Source of the DNA: a marine gamma proteobacterium HTCC2080
GTDB taxonomy: Bacteria > Pseudomonadota > Gammaproteobacteria > Pseudomonadales > Halieaceae
Direction: 5' to 3'
Assembly: GCA_000169115.1 (NCBI GenBank)
Contig: AAVV01000001.1
Location: 401,768 to 465,767, forward strand
DNA length: 64,000 bases
The position numbers and the translations under genes were made by a program. Of the stretch, positions 47,970 to 56,006 are shown piece after piece. How positions within the stretch are numbered: position 1 is the first letter of the stretch; the number at the start of each line of letters is the position of its first letter. Under the pieces are notes generated by a model. It made no database searches, had not been told where the DNA came from, and saw only the letters and a program-made list of their open reading frames with translations.

Positions 47970-48398
47970 ATGTACAGAAAACGCAATCAACGTCAGCGTG
48001 GTTTTACCTTGATGGAGCTTTTGGTCGTTCTGGCAATATTAGGTCTGCTGGTGAGTTTAGTAGGACCTCAGGTTTTAAATCAGCTGGGTGGGGCGAAGTC
48101 TAAGACAGCGAAAATTCAAATTCGAGATCTCGAGCAAGCGCTAGAAATGTATAAGCTTGATGTGGGCCGGTTTCCCTCGACCAATGAAGGGATGGAGGCG
48201 CTGGTTAAAAAGCCCGGTGACGCCACGGGTTGGAACGGACCCTATCTAAAAGGTGGCAAGGTGCCAAAGGATCCCTGGAAGCGGGAGTACAACTATAAGT
48301 ATCCGGGGCAGAATGCCGAGCTCGATATTTTTAGTTACGGCCAGAATGGGTCTCCAGGTGGTGATGGTGAGGACGCTGACGTCAACAACTGGGATTAA
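47970..48398 (+). CDS. gspG: Type II secretion major pseudopilin GspG
   Basis: GspG polymerises into the pseudopilus that pushes substrates through GspD. The 142-residue prepilin has a basic leader and cleavage motif RGFTLMELLVVL (cut after Gly, then N-methylated Phe with Glu at +5). A long hydrophobic helix follows, then the calcium-binding C-terminal loop region with the GPYLKGGKVPKDPW motif. The ATG at 47970 follows AGAGGA; a TTG at 47949 is rejected. The prepilin peptidase (GspO/PilD) is not in the window. Confidence 0.95.
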   Translation: MYRKRNQRQRGFTLMELLVVLAILGLLVSLVGPQVLNQLGGAKSKTAKIQIRDLEQALEMYKLDVGRFPSTNEGMEALVKKPGDATGWNGPYLKGGKVPKDPWKREYNYKYPGQNAELDIFSYGQNGSPGGDGEDADVNNWD

Positions 48399-48840
48399 AT
48401 CTCGCGGCTTTACGCTGGTTGAGATTGTCGCAGCCCTCACGGTTGTTGGGCTGGTTTTGGCGGTTGCCGTACCCCAGTCCATACGCTTTTATGAGTCGGT
48501 GCAGTTCCGTGCTGCCGTACGTGAAACCATCACACTACTCAATTCTGCGCGCTACGTGGCGGTGGCTACGGGGGTGCCTCAGGACGTGGTGATTTCCCCC
48601 GGGGAAGGGTTTATCCGATTTGCTGAGGCGCAAGTTGAGTTCGACAGTGACGTCGAAGTCGCTGCCCACTCAGCAAAAGAGGTTAACCGAAACGGGTTTG
48701 GAGTTATCCGTTTTTATCACGATGGCGGAGCTAGCGGCGGGGGTATCGACATTTCCCGGGATGGTGGCTACACCGTGAAAATTGCCGTCGACTGGCTGGT
48801 AGGCCGAGTCGATGTCGACTTTGGGCGCGAAGATGCTTAA
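48364..48840 (+). CDS. gspH: Type II secretion minor pseudopilin GspH
   Basis: The 158-residue product has a type IV prepilin N-terminus (SRGFTLVEIVAALTVVGLVLAVAVP outline; cleavage after Gly) and a GspH/FimT-like beta domain ending in VGRVDVDFG. The start is unclear: GTG 48361, ATG 48364 and GTG 48367 are adjacent, all within the last 38 bases of gspG, and an AGGTGG at 48356 could serve the latter. The overlap with gspG implies translational coupling. The family call rests mainly on position and the prepilin signal. Confidence 0.85.
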   Translation: MVRTLTSTTGIKSRGFTLVEIVAALTVVGLVLAVAVPQSIRFYESVQFRAAVRETITLLNSARYVAVATGVPQDVVISPGEGFIRFAEAQVEFDSDVEVAAHSAKEVNRNGFGVIRFYHDGGASGGGIDISRDGGYTVKIAVDWLVGRVDVDFGREDA

Positions 48841-49237
48841 TAACCGTCGTAAGCAAAAGGGTTTCTCCCTGTTGGAGGCGATGGTTGCCATCTCTATTTT
48901 AGGTATTGCTCTTGGCGGCCTCTACAGCGCTGCCTCTGGTGCTACTCGCAATGTTCGTGCCGATGAGCGCTATGCCTTTGCCGTAGAGTTGGGGCGTTCA
49001 TTATTGGCTGATAACGTTCAGGTATCCAAGTCAGGTTATAGCGATAACGGTGTCACCGCGGGGGGCTTCAAGTGGTCTGTCGCAACTCGTCCGGCCCCCC
49101 TGGGTCGCTCAGGGCTCGATGAAGGGGCTCTGCAGGAGATCGAGATCGTCGTAAGTTGGGCAGATGGACTGCGCGATCGTCGAATTCGACTGGACTCGGT
49201 AGTTGAAGGGCTGCCCGTCGATGAGCGGCAGTTGTGA
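48833..49237 (+). CDS. gspI: Type II secretion minor pseudopilin GspI
   Basis: This 134-residue prepilin has cleavage motif KGFSLLEAMVAISILGIAL and a GspI-type C-terminal domain (GFKWSVATRP, then IVVSWADG). With GspJ and GspK it caps the pseudopilus tip and starts assembly. The start ATG overlaps the gspH stop by 8 bp, and the end overlaps the gspJ start (TGATG). Confidence 0.9.
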   Translation: MLNNRRKQKGFSLLEAMVAISILGIALGGLYSAASGATRNVRADERYAFAVELGRSLLADNVQVSKSGYSDNGVTAGGFKWSVATRPAPLGRSGLDEGALQEIEIVVSWADGLRDRRIRLDSVVEGLPVDERQL

Positions 49238-49842
49238 TGCCGCAGTCTAGGGGGTTTACATTGATTGAGGTAATTGTGGCCCTAGGGATTTTTTCACTGA
49301 TTATGCTAGCCACCGTTAGTGGCTACCGAACCTTGGGCAACACCGCCAGCACCATTGATCGTATGACCGATCGTACCGATGAGTTGCGCAGTGTGAGTGC
49401 GTTTCTTCGAGACGCGTTGGAAAACTCGGTCGTCGGCACGGAAAGTGGTGGCAGTGATGAAATGACCTTTGGCGGCTCGGCAATTGATGCTGGGCCCGCA
49501 ACGTTTTTTAGGGTGACCCAGGGGAGTCTCGAGTGGCGTGCCAAAATTTTATTCGGCGAGGCTTACGGCGGAAGCTATTTCCTTCGGTTGGCAAAGCAGC
49601 AGGATGAACTGGTGCTGCAGTGGCAGGACCCCGTCGGGCTGGTTGAACCAGGCCTTTGGGCGAATGCGCCTTCACGAATGGTACTGGATAACCTTCAGAC
49701 TTTTGAGGTCTGGACCCGAATGAGTGCTCAGTCTAAGTGGGTTCAAACAAATATTCAGCGTGAGACACCCGGTCACGTAAAATTGGTGATTAAGGCCAAT
49801 GATCGATTTTGGCCAGAGCTCATAATGACGGTGCAGCGATGA
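49237..49842 (+). CDS. gspJ: Type II secretion minor pseudopilin GspJ
   Basis: The 201-residue prepilin begins MPQSRGFTLIEVIVALGIFSLIML, with a short leader and cleavage after Gly. The globular part shows the GspJ pattern of a long helix followed by beta sheets (FLRDALENSV, then VLDNLQTFEVW). A GTG three bases upstream is an alternative start. It overlaps gspK by 4 bp (ATGA). Confidence 0.9.
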   Translation: MPQSRGFTLIEVIVALGIFSLIMLATVSGYRTLGNTASTIDRMTDRTDELRSVSAFLRDALENSVVGTESGGSDEMTFGGSAIDAGPATFFRVTQGSLEWRAKILFGEAYGGSYFLRLAKQQDELVLQWQDPVGLVEPGLWANAPSRMVLDNLQTFEVWTRMSAQSKWVQTNIQRETPGHVKLVIKANDRFWPELIMTVQR

Positions 49843-50672
49843 TTCCCTGCAATAATAAGTGGGTGGGTCGTTCGCTTCTGCAGCAGCGCGGCGTAGCGCT
49901 AGGCGTTGTCGTATGGTTTATCGCGGGCATGGCGCTGTTGGTCTCTGGCATAATTGCCGAGGCAAGAATTGATACGCGGATGGCCCAAATACATTACTTC
50001 AGGGCTCAGGCTGCTGCTGCTGGGGATGGTGCCATTAATTTAGCCTTGGCAGAGCAGGAGGGTATGCGAGCGAGCGGCCAACCCGGGGCTGATCGCCTGC
50101 AAAATTACCAGATTGGCCCAAGATCGGTGGAAATACGGATGATTCCAGCGGGGGTGTTCGTCAACATAAGCAGCGAAGACTCACAGGGGCTGCGGTCACT
50201 GTTTAACAAGGCTGCGTCTGTGGCTCAACAGCAAGGTATTTTTTGGGAAGGATCTCCCTCGGCCTTAGCAGCTGCCGTGATAGAATTTCGAGACGGCGTG
50301 GGTGGACGGCGAGGGCGCCTATTTCACAGTCCTGAGGATCTACTGAGAGTGCCCGGGGTGACCCGGGGTGTTTATGAGGCGGTGCGGAGTTACATCACTG
50401 TTGGTGATCTCGCTGAGGGATTTCAGGGTGATGACCAGACCGTGGAGTCAAGGATGAATCAGCTTACAGCTGCCATGATAGGAGACGGACCAGCGGTGCG
50501 AGGGCCGGCTCAACATGCAGCAAAATCTTTGAGGATCGATGCAATAGTGAAGATTGGTGATCAAGAGTGGCTGCGTCGGCGTTGGGCGACCTTAAATGAT
50601 GGTGGTTATTCGATGCTGCCTTGGCGGTTTGTTCGCACCGAAGCTGCGCGTCCCGTTGTGAACGGGGATTGA
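49839..50672 (+). CDS. gspK: Type II secretion minor pseudopilin GspK
   Basis: GspK sits at the pseudopilus tip. The 277-residue protein has a prepilin-like N-terminus (QQRGVALGVVVWFIAGM) lacking Glu at +5, which is characteristic of GspK, and a helix-hairpin-helix-like segment (SPEDLLRVPGVTRGVYEAVRSYITV outline). It is somewhat shorter than typical GspK (~300-330), and much of the usual extra alpha domain appears reduced. Its start lies inside the gspJ stop (ATGA). Confidence 0.88.
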   Translation: MIPCNNKWVGRSLLQQRGVALGVVVWFIAGMALLVSGIIAEARIDTRMAQIHYFRAQAAAAGDGAINLALAEQEGMRASGQPGADRLQNYQIGPRSVEIRMIPAGVFVNISSEDSQGLRSLFNKAASVAQQQGIFWEGSPSALAAAVIEFRDGVGGRRGRLFHSPEDLLRVPGVTRGVYEAVRSYITVGDLAEGFQGDDQTVESRMNQLTAAMIGDGPAVRGPAQHAAKSLRIDAIVKIGDQEWLRRRWATLNDGGYSMLPWRFVRTEAARPVVNGD

Positions 50673-50676
50673 TTCC

Positions 50677-51690
50677 ATGGCGAGTAGAAACCAGTTTGAG
50701 GTTTTTGGGGTCGATGTTCGAGATTACGGCAAGCTGTGGCTTGTTGCTTGGCGTGATTTTTTGTTTGGCGATGACTCCCCCGTTCGCAGTGCCTTGGACT
50801 CTCAGGTCACTTTAAAACACTCAGACGGAACATCTGCGTGTTATCAGGCTAGTGCTAGGGTAGAAGGTGGAAGTGCATCCTCAAAGGCCTATGCGATTCC
50901 CGATGAACTGGTTTTAAGTCGAAGTCTTTCACTTCCCTCTATCGCTGAAGCGGATCTCGAAGCTGCGTTGCATTTGGAAATTTCTGCTTGTTCTCCCTTT
51001 AGCGCTGACGATACTGCGTCAGGTTGGCGTATCACTCGGGGTGCAGACAAGCGGATGCTGACCGTCGATCTGGCTATTGCATCGCGCACCGCCGTTATGG
51101 GATTTCTTGGTGAGCATTTCAATCTGAGTGATCCCAATGATCCTGAGGTCTGGGCAGAGACTGGCAGCCATTGGATAAGGTTGCGGGGGTTTGGCGAGGG
51201 GGCACGAGAAGCTGATTATCGTCGTCGCATCATTCGATCCGGAGCGCTACTAGCAGTCTGCATGGGCGTTTTTCTATTAATGGCTGGCCTGTCCGTCATT
51301 ATTTCAGGACGGGAGCTGGCAGCGTTAGCGGCGCTTCGCGACGAGGCTTCGGTAGAGGCGCGAGGCGCGATAGCCTCGCGCGACCAATTGGCCGCTACGA
51401 ATGCAGCGATTAGTGAACTCAACAAGCTGAGTCTGCTTTTGCCCAACCCACAGCCAGAAATTCATCGGTTAACGCAGTTATTGCCCGACTCCGCCTACGT
51501 GACTCAGTTCACTCAAGAGGGACGATCAATTCGGTTGCGTGGGCGCGGCACCGACGCGGCATCATTGCAACAAGCAATGACCAAAGAGCCAGCTTTTAAG
51601 CAAGTGACCGCCCCTCAGGCAATCAGTCGAGTGGGTAACACGGGCCTTGAGCAATTTTTCCTCGATATACAGCTTAAGGCGCTGCCGTGA
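50677..51690 (+). CDS. gspL: Type II secretion inner-membrane protein GspL
   Basis: GspL links GspE to the inner-membrane platform. The 337-residue protein has an N-terminal cytosolic, actin-like-fold region (~1-175), one membrane helix (~187-208, ALLAVCMGVFLLMAGLSVII) and a periplasmic ferredoxin-like domain of the PilN/GspL kind. The N-terminal part is shorter than in enteric GspL. The call depends on position between gspK and gspM together with this topology. Confidence 0.8.
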   Translation: MASRNQFEVFGVDVRDYGKLWLVAWRDFLFGDDSPVRSALDSQVTLKHSDGTSACYQASARVEGGSASSKAYAIPDELVLSRSLSLPSIAEADLEAALHLEISACSPFSADDTASGWRITRGADKRMLTVDLAIASRTAVMGFLGEHFNLSDPNDPEVWAETGSHWIRLRGFGEGAREADYRRRIIRSGALLAVCMGVFLLMAGLSVIISGRELAALAALRDEASVEARGAIASRDQLAATNAAISELNKLSLLLPNPQPEIHRLTQLLPDSAYVTQFTQEGRSIRLRGRGTDAASLQQAMTKEPAFKQVTAPQAISRVGNTGLEQFFLDIQLKALP

Positions 51691-52253
51691 GACTGTGGAT
51701 GCGGGGACATCGTCGCAGCGCCATATTGGTGATGCTCACTTTCGCTGTGCCGCTATATTTGCTCTTGGTGGCAATGGGAGCCATGTTGTCGGCGCGGGCT
51801 GAATATCGCGCAGAAATTAGCAGCATTGAGCCACGCGTGGCCCGCATGCAAGGCCTCATCGCAAAAGAGGGTCACATTCAGGAATCCTTGGCGGGAGTTA
51901 ATACGGTCGTTGCAGATCATATCTACCCTGAAAGTTCTGCTGCCGAGGCGGTTGCAGCGTCTTTGCAGGCTGAGGCGCGTCGAATTCTTTCTGAAGCCGG
52001 TATGGACATTACCAACAGCCAAGTCTTGAGGCCGCGTAAGCGAGATCAATTTGACTATGTTGCAGTGAAAATCGTTGCTAGGGGCACCCTGACACAGTTA
52101 GATCAGGGTTTGTCCGAGCTGGATCAATTTCGCCCTGTAATCTTTGTTGAGTCACTTGATGCGTTTCCGAATAGACGACGTCGCAAACAAGAAACAGCAA
52201 CTCAGGTATTAACCGTTTCCCTGCAATTGTTATCTTTGAGGTCAGTGTTGTGA
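51687..52253 (+). CDS. gspM: Type II secretion protein GspM (T2SSM_b type)
   Basis: The 188-residue single-pass protein has a basic N-terminus, one membrane helix (residues ~12-33), a coiled region and a C-terminal ferredoxin-like domain ending in TQVLTVSLQLLSL. It matches the GspMb class (related to PilO) found in non-enteric systems. The GTG start lies in the gspL stop (GTGA), and the end overlaps the next gene the same way. Confidence 0.8.
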   Translation: MRLWMRGHRRSAILVMLTFAVPLYLLLVAMGAMLSARAEYRAEISSIEPRVARMQGLIAKEGHIQESLAGVNTVVADHIYPESSAAEAVAASLQAEARRILSEAGMDITNSQVLRPRKRDQFDYVAVKIVARGTLTQLDQGLSELDQFRPVIFVESLDAFPNRRRRKQETATQVLTVSLQLLSLRSVL

Positions 52254-52921
52254 CAGGGCTGCAATCATGGATAACTCGCTATCAGGTTCAACAAAATCCG
52301 TTGAAAACTGAAAGGCGAATTGAGCTTGCGGTTCTTGTGCTGTTGGTTCTATTGCTGGTTAGCGCAGTGCTAGGTGGGATTCGTTTAGTGGCGAGTAATG
52401 AGCCTGAGCCTGTATTTCCCTCTGCTGATTCCTTGGCAGTTCAGACACTACAGTTAGACAGAGGCCTCACTGCGGAGCAGGCCGTAGAAATTTTGAACCG
52501 ACCCTTGTTTTGGCAGAGCCGCAGGCCTTTGGTGCCGCCACCTAAAACTGTCGCTAAGCCCAAACCTAAAGCGGCAAAAAAGCTTGCTGGTGTCACTTTG
52601 CTGGGTGTCTATGGTGCGGGGGATGGCTTGGGTCTGATCGCCACCGTTGATGGTGCGTTCAGTCGAATTAGTAAAGGTCAGTCGGTAAAAGGCTGGAAAT
52701 TTAGCGATTATGAAGAGGGTACTGCAGTCTTTGTCAGCGGCGGTAAAAAGTCAGTGCTGCCCCTGGAGCTGACAGCGCCCAGCGTAAAAATTGTGTCTGT
52801 GCCTAAAGCCGATAATTCCCGGTCAAAAGAATCCAGTGAAGCGAGCGGTCCCGATGCAGATGACGGTGGCGGTCTCTCTTTTGGGGGTGGCCACAAGAAA
52901 AAGTCAAAAAAGAGAAGCTGA
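52250..52921 (+). CDS. Type II secretion GspC/GspN-like protein with homology region
   Basis: The 223-residue protein has a cytosolic N-terminus, one membrane helix (~27-48), the RPLFWQSRRP motif typical of the GspN/XcpP group, a Pro/Lys linker and an HR-like beta domain (LAGVTLLGVYGAGDGLGLIATVDG outline, then VKGWKFSDYEEGTAVF). The tail is acidic then Lys-rich, with no PDZ or coiled-coil. GspC proteins connect the inner platform to the secretin through the HR domain, the likely role here given gspD just downstream. The start is a GTG in the gspM stop. Confidence 0.8.
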   Translation: MTGLQSWITRYQVQQNPLKTERRIELAVLVLLVLLLVSAVLGGIRLVASNEPEPVFPSADSLAVQTLQLDRGLTAEQAVEILNRPLFWQSRRPLVPPPKTVAKPKPKAAKKLAGVTLLGVYGAGDGLGLIATVDGAFSRISKGQSVKGWKFSDYEEGTAVFVSGGKKSVLPLELTAPSVKIVSVPKADNSRSKESSEASGPDADDGGGLSFGGGHKKKSKKRS

Positions 52922-53046
52922 TGTCAGGCATAACAAACACTGACTCGTCACCATTGCCGTCTGCCAGTAAATTGAGCGGTGGAGGTTTGGCAATAACCCT
53001 GCGAGGGCTCTGCAAGAGTTTTTGCAGCGATCGTCAAGCAGTGTAG
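52921..53046 (+). pseudogene. 41-codon ORF resembling an ABC-ATPase N-terminus
   Basis: ATG at 52921 overlaps the preceding stop (TGATG). The short product ends LAITLRGLCKSFCSDRQAV before a TAG. This resembles the first strand of ABC ATPase domains (xxLRGLSKSFGxRxAV), which come just before Walker A, but nothing after the stop continues it. It may be a remnant or a chance likeness. Confidence 0.3.
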
Positions 53047-53192
53047 GCCCTGTATCTTGCATCATCAGTAATACGGCAATTTAAGGATGGTTTCATAGGG
53101 GTACATGGGTCAACAATCGAGAGAGACCAGGGTAAATCACGGTTAACGGCCACTGGCCACTGCTAGATAGCGTCCAACGAGAGATTTTAGGT

Positions 53193-55424
53193 ATGGAACA
53201 CAAACGAAAGACATCAACAACGGGAGGCGTGCCGGGATTGCCTAATGCACCGGTGAGCATCTGCATTTTGCTGGTGATGATGGCCTCCGTGATGGGGTGC
53301 GCCGACATGGGCACAAAAGCGCCCGACAATAAAGCTATCGACGCAGGTAAGCCCTTAGTCCAGTCGGCATCCTCGTTAGCGAAGGGGGAAATAGAGCCCG
53401 ATGAAGTGGTAGATGCTGAAGCTATCAAATACCGAGGTAATGATCAGGTTATCGGTTTGCCACCCGCTAGGGACCCGATCAGCTTTGTCGGAGACGCGGT
53501 TGCTTTGAGCTTTGAGAATGCGCCTCTTAGTGAGGTTACGCATGCAATACTCTCCGATGTGCTCGGTATTGACTACCTCGTCGATGGACCCATTCCCGGT
53601 GAGGTAACTTTACGTACTCGATCGCCGATTGAGCGCGACCAGTTGCTGTCGGTGCTTGAATCTCTATTAAAAGCTAACAATGTGTTGCTGATCCGAGGTC
53701 GGGACAATCGCTTTATCGTGAGCAGCTCCAAAGTGGCGGCGAACTTGGTGCCTCGAGTTGTCAGTCGGGACGAGCAGGTTGCCGGTTACTCCACCATGGT
53801 GGTTCCACTGCAGTACATTAGTGCAGGGGGTATGGCTGAGATTCTTAAGCCGCTGGCCGAAGAAAAAGCCCTTGTACGAGTCGATAATACGCGCAACCTG
53901 TTAATGCTCGCGGGTACCCAGGCTCAGCTCTCGGGATGGCTTGAAATTATCGAAACTTTTGATGTGGACATGCTTGAAGGTATGTCGGTTGGGCTTTTTC
54001 CGTTGCAATACAGTGGCGTTGAAGAGCTGGTCGAGGCCCTTAACCAGCTGCTCACAGAGGCCTCCGCCGAAGAGGGCGCTGGGGGGCTCACTGATATCGT
54101 TCGGGTTATGCCCTTCGTCCGTCTTAACAGCGTAATGGTGATCACGCCCAGAGCGCACTATCTCGACAGGATGGAAACGTGGATTGAGCGATTAGATCGA
54201 GCTCCTGAGAATGGCGCCGAAAAACGCTTGTATGTGTACCCCGTGCAAAACACGACGGCCAGTCGCTTGGCCATGCTGCTCACTAGTATCTATTCGGGGG
54301 GGGCACAAAGTGGTGGTGGCCGTTCAGTCCTAGACAATCGCAATACAGCGCCGGGCATGAATCAGGAGAGCATCGGTGGGGGCAACTCTCGAGGTGGGGT
54401 AGGGCGCAACGGTAACAACAATAACCGTCGAACCGGTTCGGGCTCTCGTGGCGGGAACGGGGGCGGTACAACGGTGTCGGCGTTGCAGCTTGATCCTGGC
54501 AACGGCGATGGCAACGACGAAGCCGCCGAGGTTCGGGTCGTTGCAGATGAAGAAAACAATTCATTGATGATTTACTCCACCGGCATGCAATACAAAACCA
54601 TAAAAGCGGCCGTTGAAAAGCTTGATGTGCCGCCGACCCAAGTCTTAATTGAAGCGAGTATTGTTGAGGTTTCATTAAACGATCAGCTGAAGTACGGACT
54701 TGAGTGGACGTTTAATAACCAGATTGGAGGTTCAGATTATTCTGGCATTGGTGCGATTTCAGACGGCGAGTTTAACGTTGCCGGCGCTGAGGGCCCAGTG
54801 GCTCAGTTGCTCAAGGGTCAGCTATGCAGTTTCAAATGGTGTGACTACGTGGCGGTGCTCAACGCTCTTGCCACTGAATCCTTGGTCAACGTGATTTCGA
54901 CCCCCTCAGTTATGGTCCTCGACAACAATGTGGCTACAATTAATGTGGGAGATCAGGTGCCCATCAATAGCGGTTCAACCATTACCAACGGCGGCAACAC
55001 GATTCAAAATATCAGCTACAAAGATACTGGGGTGCAGCTAACTGTTCGACCTTCGGTCAATGCGGGTGGCTTAGTAACCTTAGATGTCTTGCAAACGGTG
55101 ACCGACGTCGGGAATATTGATGTAACCGGAAATCGACGTTTTCTGGAACGCAGTATCGAAAGCCGTGTAGCCGTGCGCTCGGGTGAGTCGGTTGTTTTGG
55201 GCGGTCTAATTAGAGAAAACGCCGCCAATAACGAAAATGGTGTGCCCTGGTTCTACAAGGCGCCGATTATTGGGCCCTTGTTTGGCACCACAGAAAAGAA
55301 GCGAGACCGGACTGAACTGCTGGTGATTATCACGCCTCGGGCGTTGTACAACGACGAGGAGCTGCGCCAGGCCAGTGACGAAATGCGGGATAAGATCCGA
55401 AAGTTCGAATTAATTGAGCAATAA
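53193..55424 (+). CDS. gspD: Type II secretion outer-membrane secretin GspD, lipoprotein form
   Basis: GspD forms the outer-membrane gated channel. The 743-residue protein has a lipoprotein signal ending VMGC (Cys ~36), an N0 domain (~95-165), N1-N3 modules (~185-470) and the secretin core with VEASIVEVSLNDQLKYG-like gate entry and VPWFYKAPIIGPLFGTT near the C-terminus. A Gly/Asn/Ser-rich insert (~365-430) interrupts N3. Acylation suggests self-piloting without a separate GspS pilotin. gspD comes last, 271 bp after the C/N gene, so it may have its own promoter. Confidence 0.95.
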   Translation: MEHKRKTSTTGGVPGLPNAPVSICILLVMMASVMGCADMGTKAPDNKAIDAGKPLVQSASSLAKGEIEPDEVVDAEAIKYRGNDQVIGLPPARDPISFVGDAVALSFENAPLSEVTHAILSDVLGIDYLVDGPIPGEVTLRTRSPIERDQLLSVLESLLKANNVLLIRGRDNRFIVSSSKVAANLVPRVVSRDEQVAGYSTMVVPLQYISAGGMAEILKPLAEEKALVRVDNTRNLLMLAGTQAQLSGWLEIIETFDVDMLEGMSVGLFPLQYSGVEELVEALNQLLTEASAEEGAGGLTDIVRVMPFVRLNSVMVITPRAHYLDRMETWIERLDRAPENGAEKRLYVYPVQNTTASRLAMLLTSIYSGGAQSGGGRSVLDNRNTAPGMNQESIGGGNSRGGVGRNGNNNNRRTGSGSRGGNGGGTTVSALQLDPGNGDGNDEAAEVRVVADEENNSLMIYSTGMQYKTIKAAVEKLDVPPTQVLIEASIVEVSLNDQLKYGLEWTFNNQIGGSDYSGIGAISDGEFNVAGAEGPVAQLLKGQLCSFKWCDYVAVLNALATESLVNVISTPSVMVLDNNVATINVGDQVPINSGSTITNGGNTIQNISYKDTGVQLTVRPSVNAGGLVTLDVLQTVTDVGNIDVTGNRRFLERSIESRVAVRSGESVVLGGLIRENAANNENGVPWFYKAPIIGPLFGTTEKKRDRTELLVIITPRALYNDEELRQASDEMRDKIRKFELIEQ

Positions 55425-55435
55425 ATCGGTATTTT

Positions 55436-55912
55436 ATGTTGGTAAAAATTGTGACTTTTCAGTGGAATAGAACGAATTCTGAAACGTTAACTTTATTGAA
55501 GTCGGCAGTTTTATCGCTGATTTTTATGATCTTGGCAGCTTGCTCTACTTCTGGAGAGCTCTCTGAATCAAAAGAAAGTCAATTGATTCAAAGGGTTAGC
55601 AACCGCTGGGAGTGCCTGGAGCGTAACGACTACGCATGTGCGTACAAGTTCCTCTCTCCGGCCTACCGGCAGGTGTTCACGCTAGAAATGTACCGTAACC
55701 GGTACTTCTCTGGGCTTGAACGACTATTGACAGGGGTTAAAGTGGTTGCCTATGATCGCAATGCAGCTGTAGCGAGTGTGTTGGTCGGGGTCATGTCCAG
55801 ATCAGCCACAGATGCGTCTTCAGCTTCACGAGCGATTTCGGTGACACCGTCCACTCTTACTGAGGATTGGATTTGGTATAGAGGCGAATGGTGGTTCCAT
55901 GAACGCTCGTAA
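55436..55912 (+). CDS. Small lipoprotein of unknown function after gspD
   Basis: Not recognised. The 158 residues have a lipoprotein signal with lipobox LAAC (Cys ~36) and a mature part with NRWECLERNDYACAYKFLSPAYR and a C-terminal WIWYRGEWWFHERS strand. This pattern is reminiscent of NTF2/SnoaL-like cone folds, but the match is weak. It starts 11 bp after gspD and is probably co-transcribed, so a secretion-linked role (pilotin-like or substrate accessory) is possible but untested. Confidence 0.7.
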   Translation: MLVKIVTFQWNRTNSETLTLLKSAVLSLIFMILAACSTSGELSESKESQLIQRVSNRWECLERNDYACAYKFLSPAYRQVFTLEMYRNRYFSGLERLLTGVKVVAYDRNAAVASVLVGVMSRSATDASSASRAISVTPSTLTEDWIWYRGEWWFHERS

Positions 55913-55993
55913 AACTGGTGGCGTAATCAGCTGGGTACAGTTGAGATAGCGCTAACACAAAACCTTTGGGTTTACGTGAAAAAAAATAGACTT

Positions 55994-56006
55994 TAGGAGT
56001 CTCCTA
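55994..56006 (+). promoter_or_regulatory. Palindromic ribosome-binding site before the surface-protein gene
   Basis: TAGGAG-T-CTCCTA is a perfect 13-bp palindrome containing the AGGAG ribosome-binding site and ending on the A of the start codon. A one-base loop cannot fold in cis, so a protein operator or intermolecular pairing would be needed to give it meaning. Confidence 0.3.
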
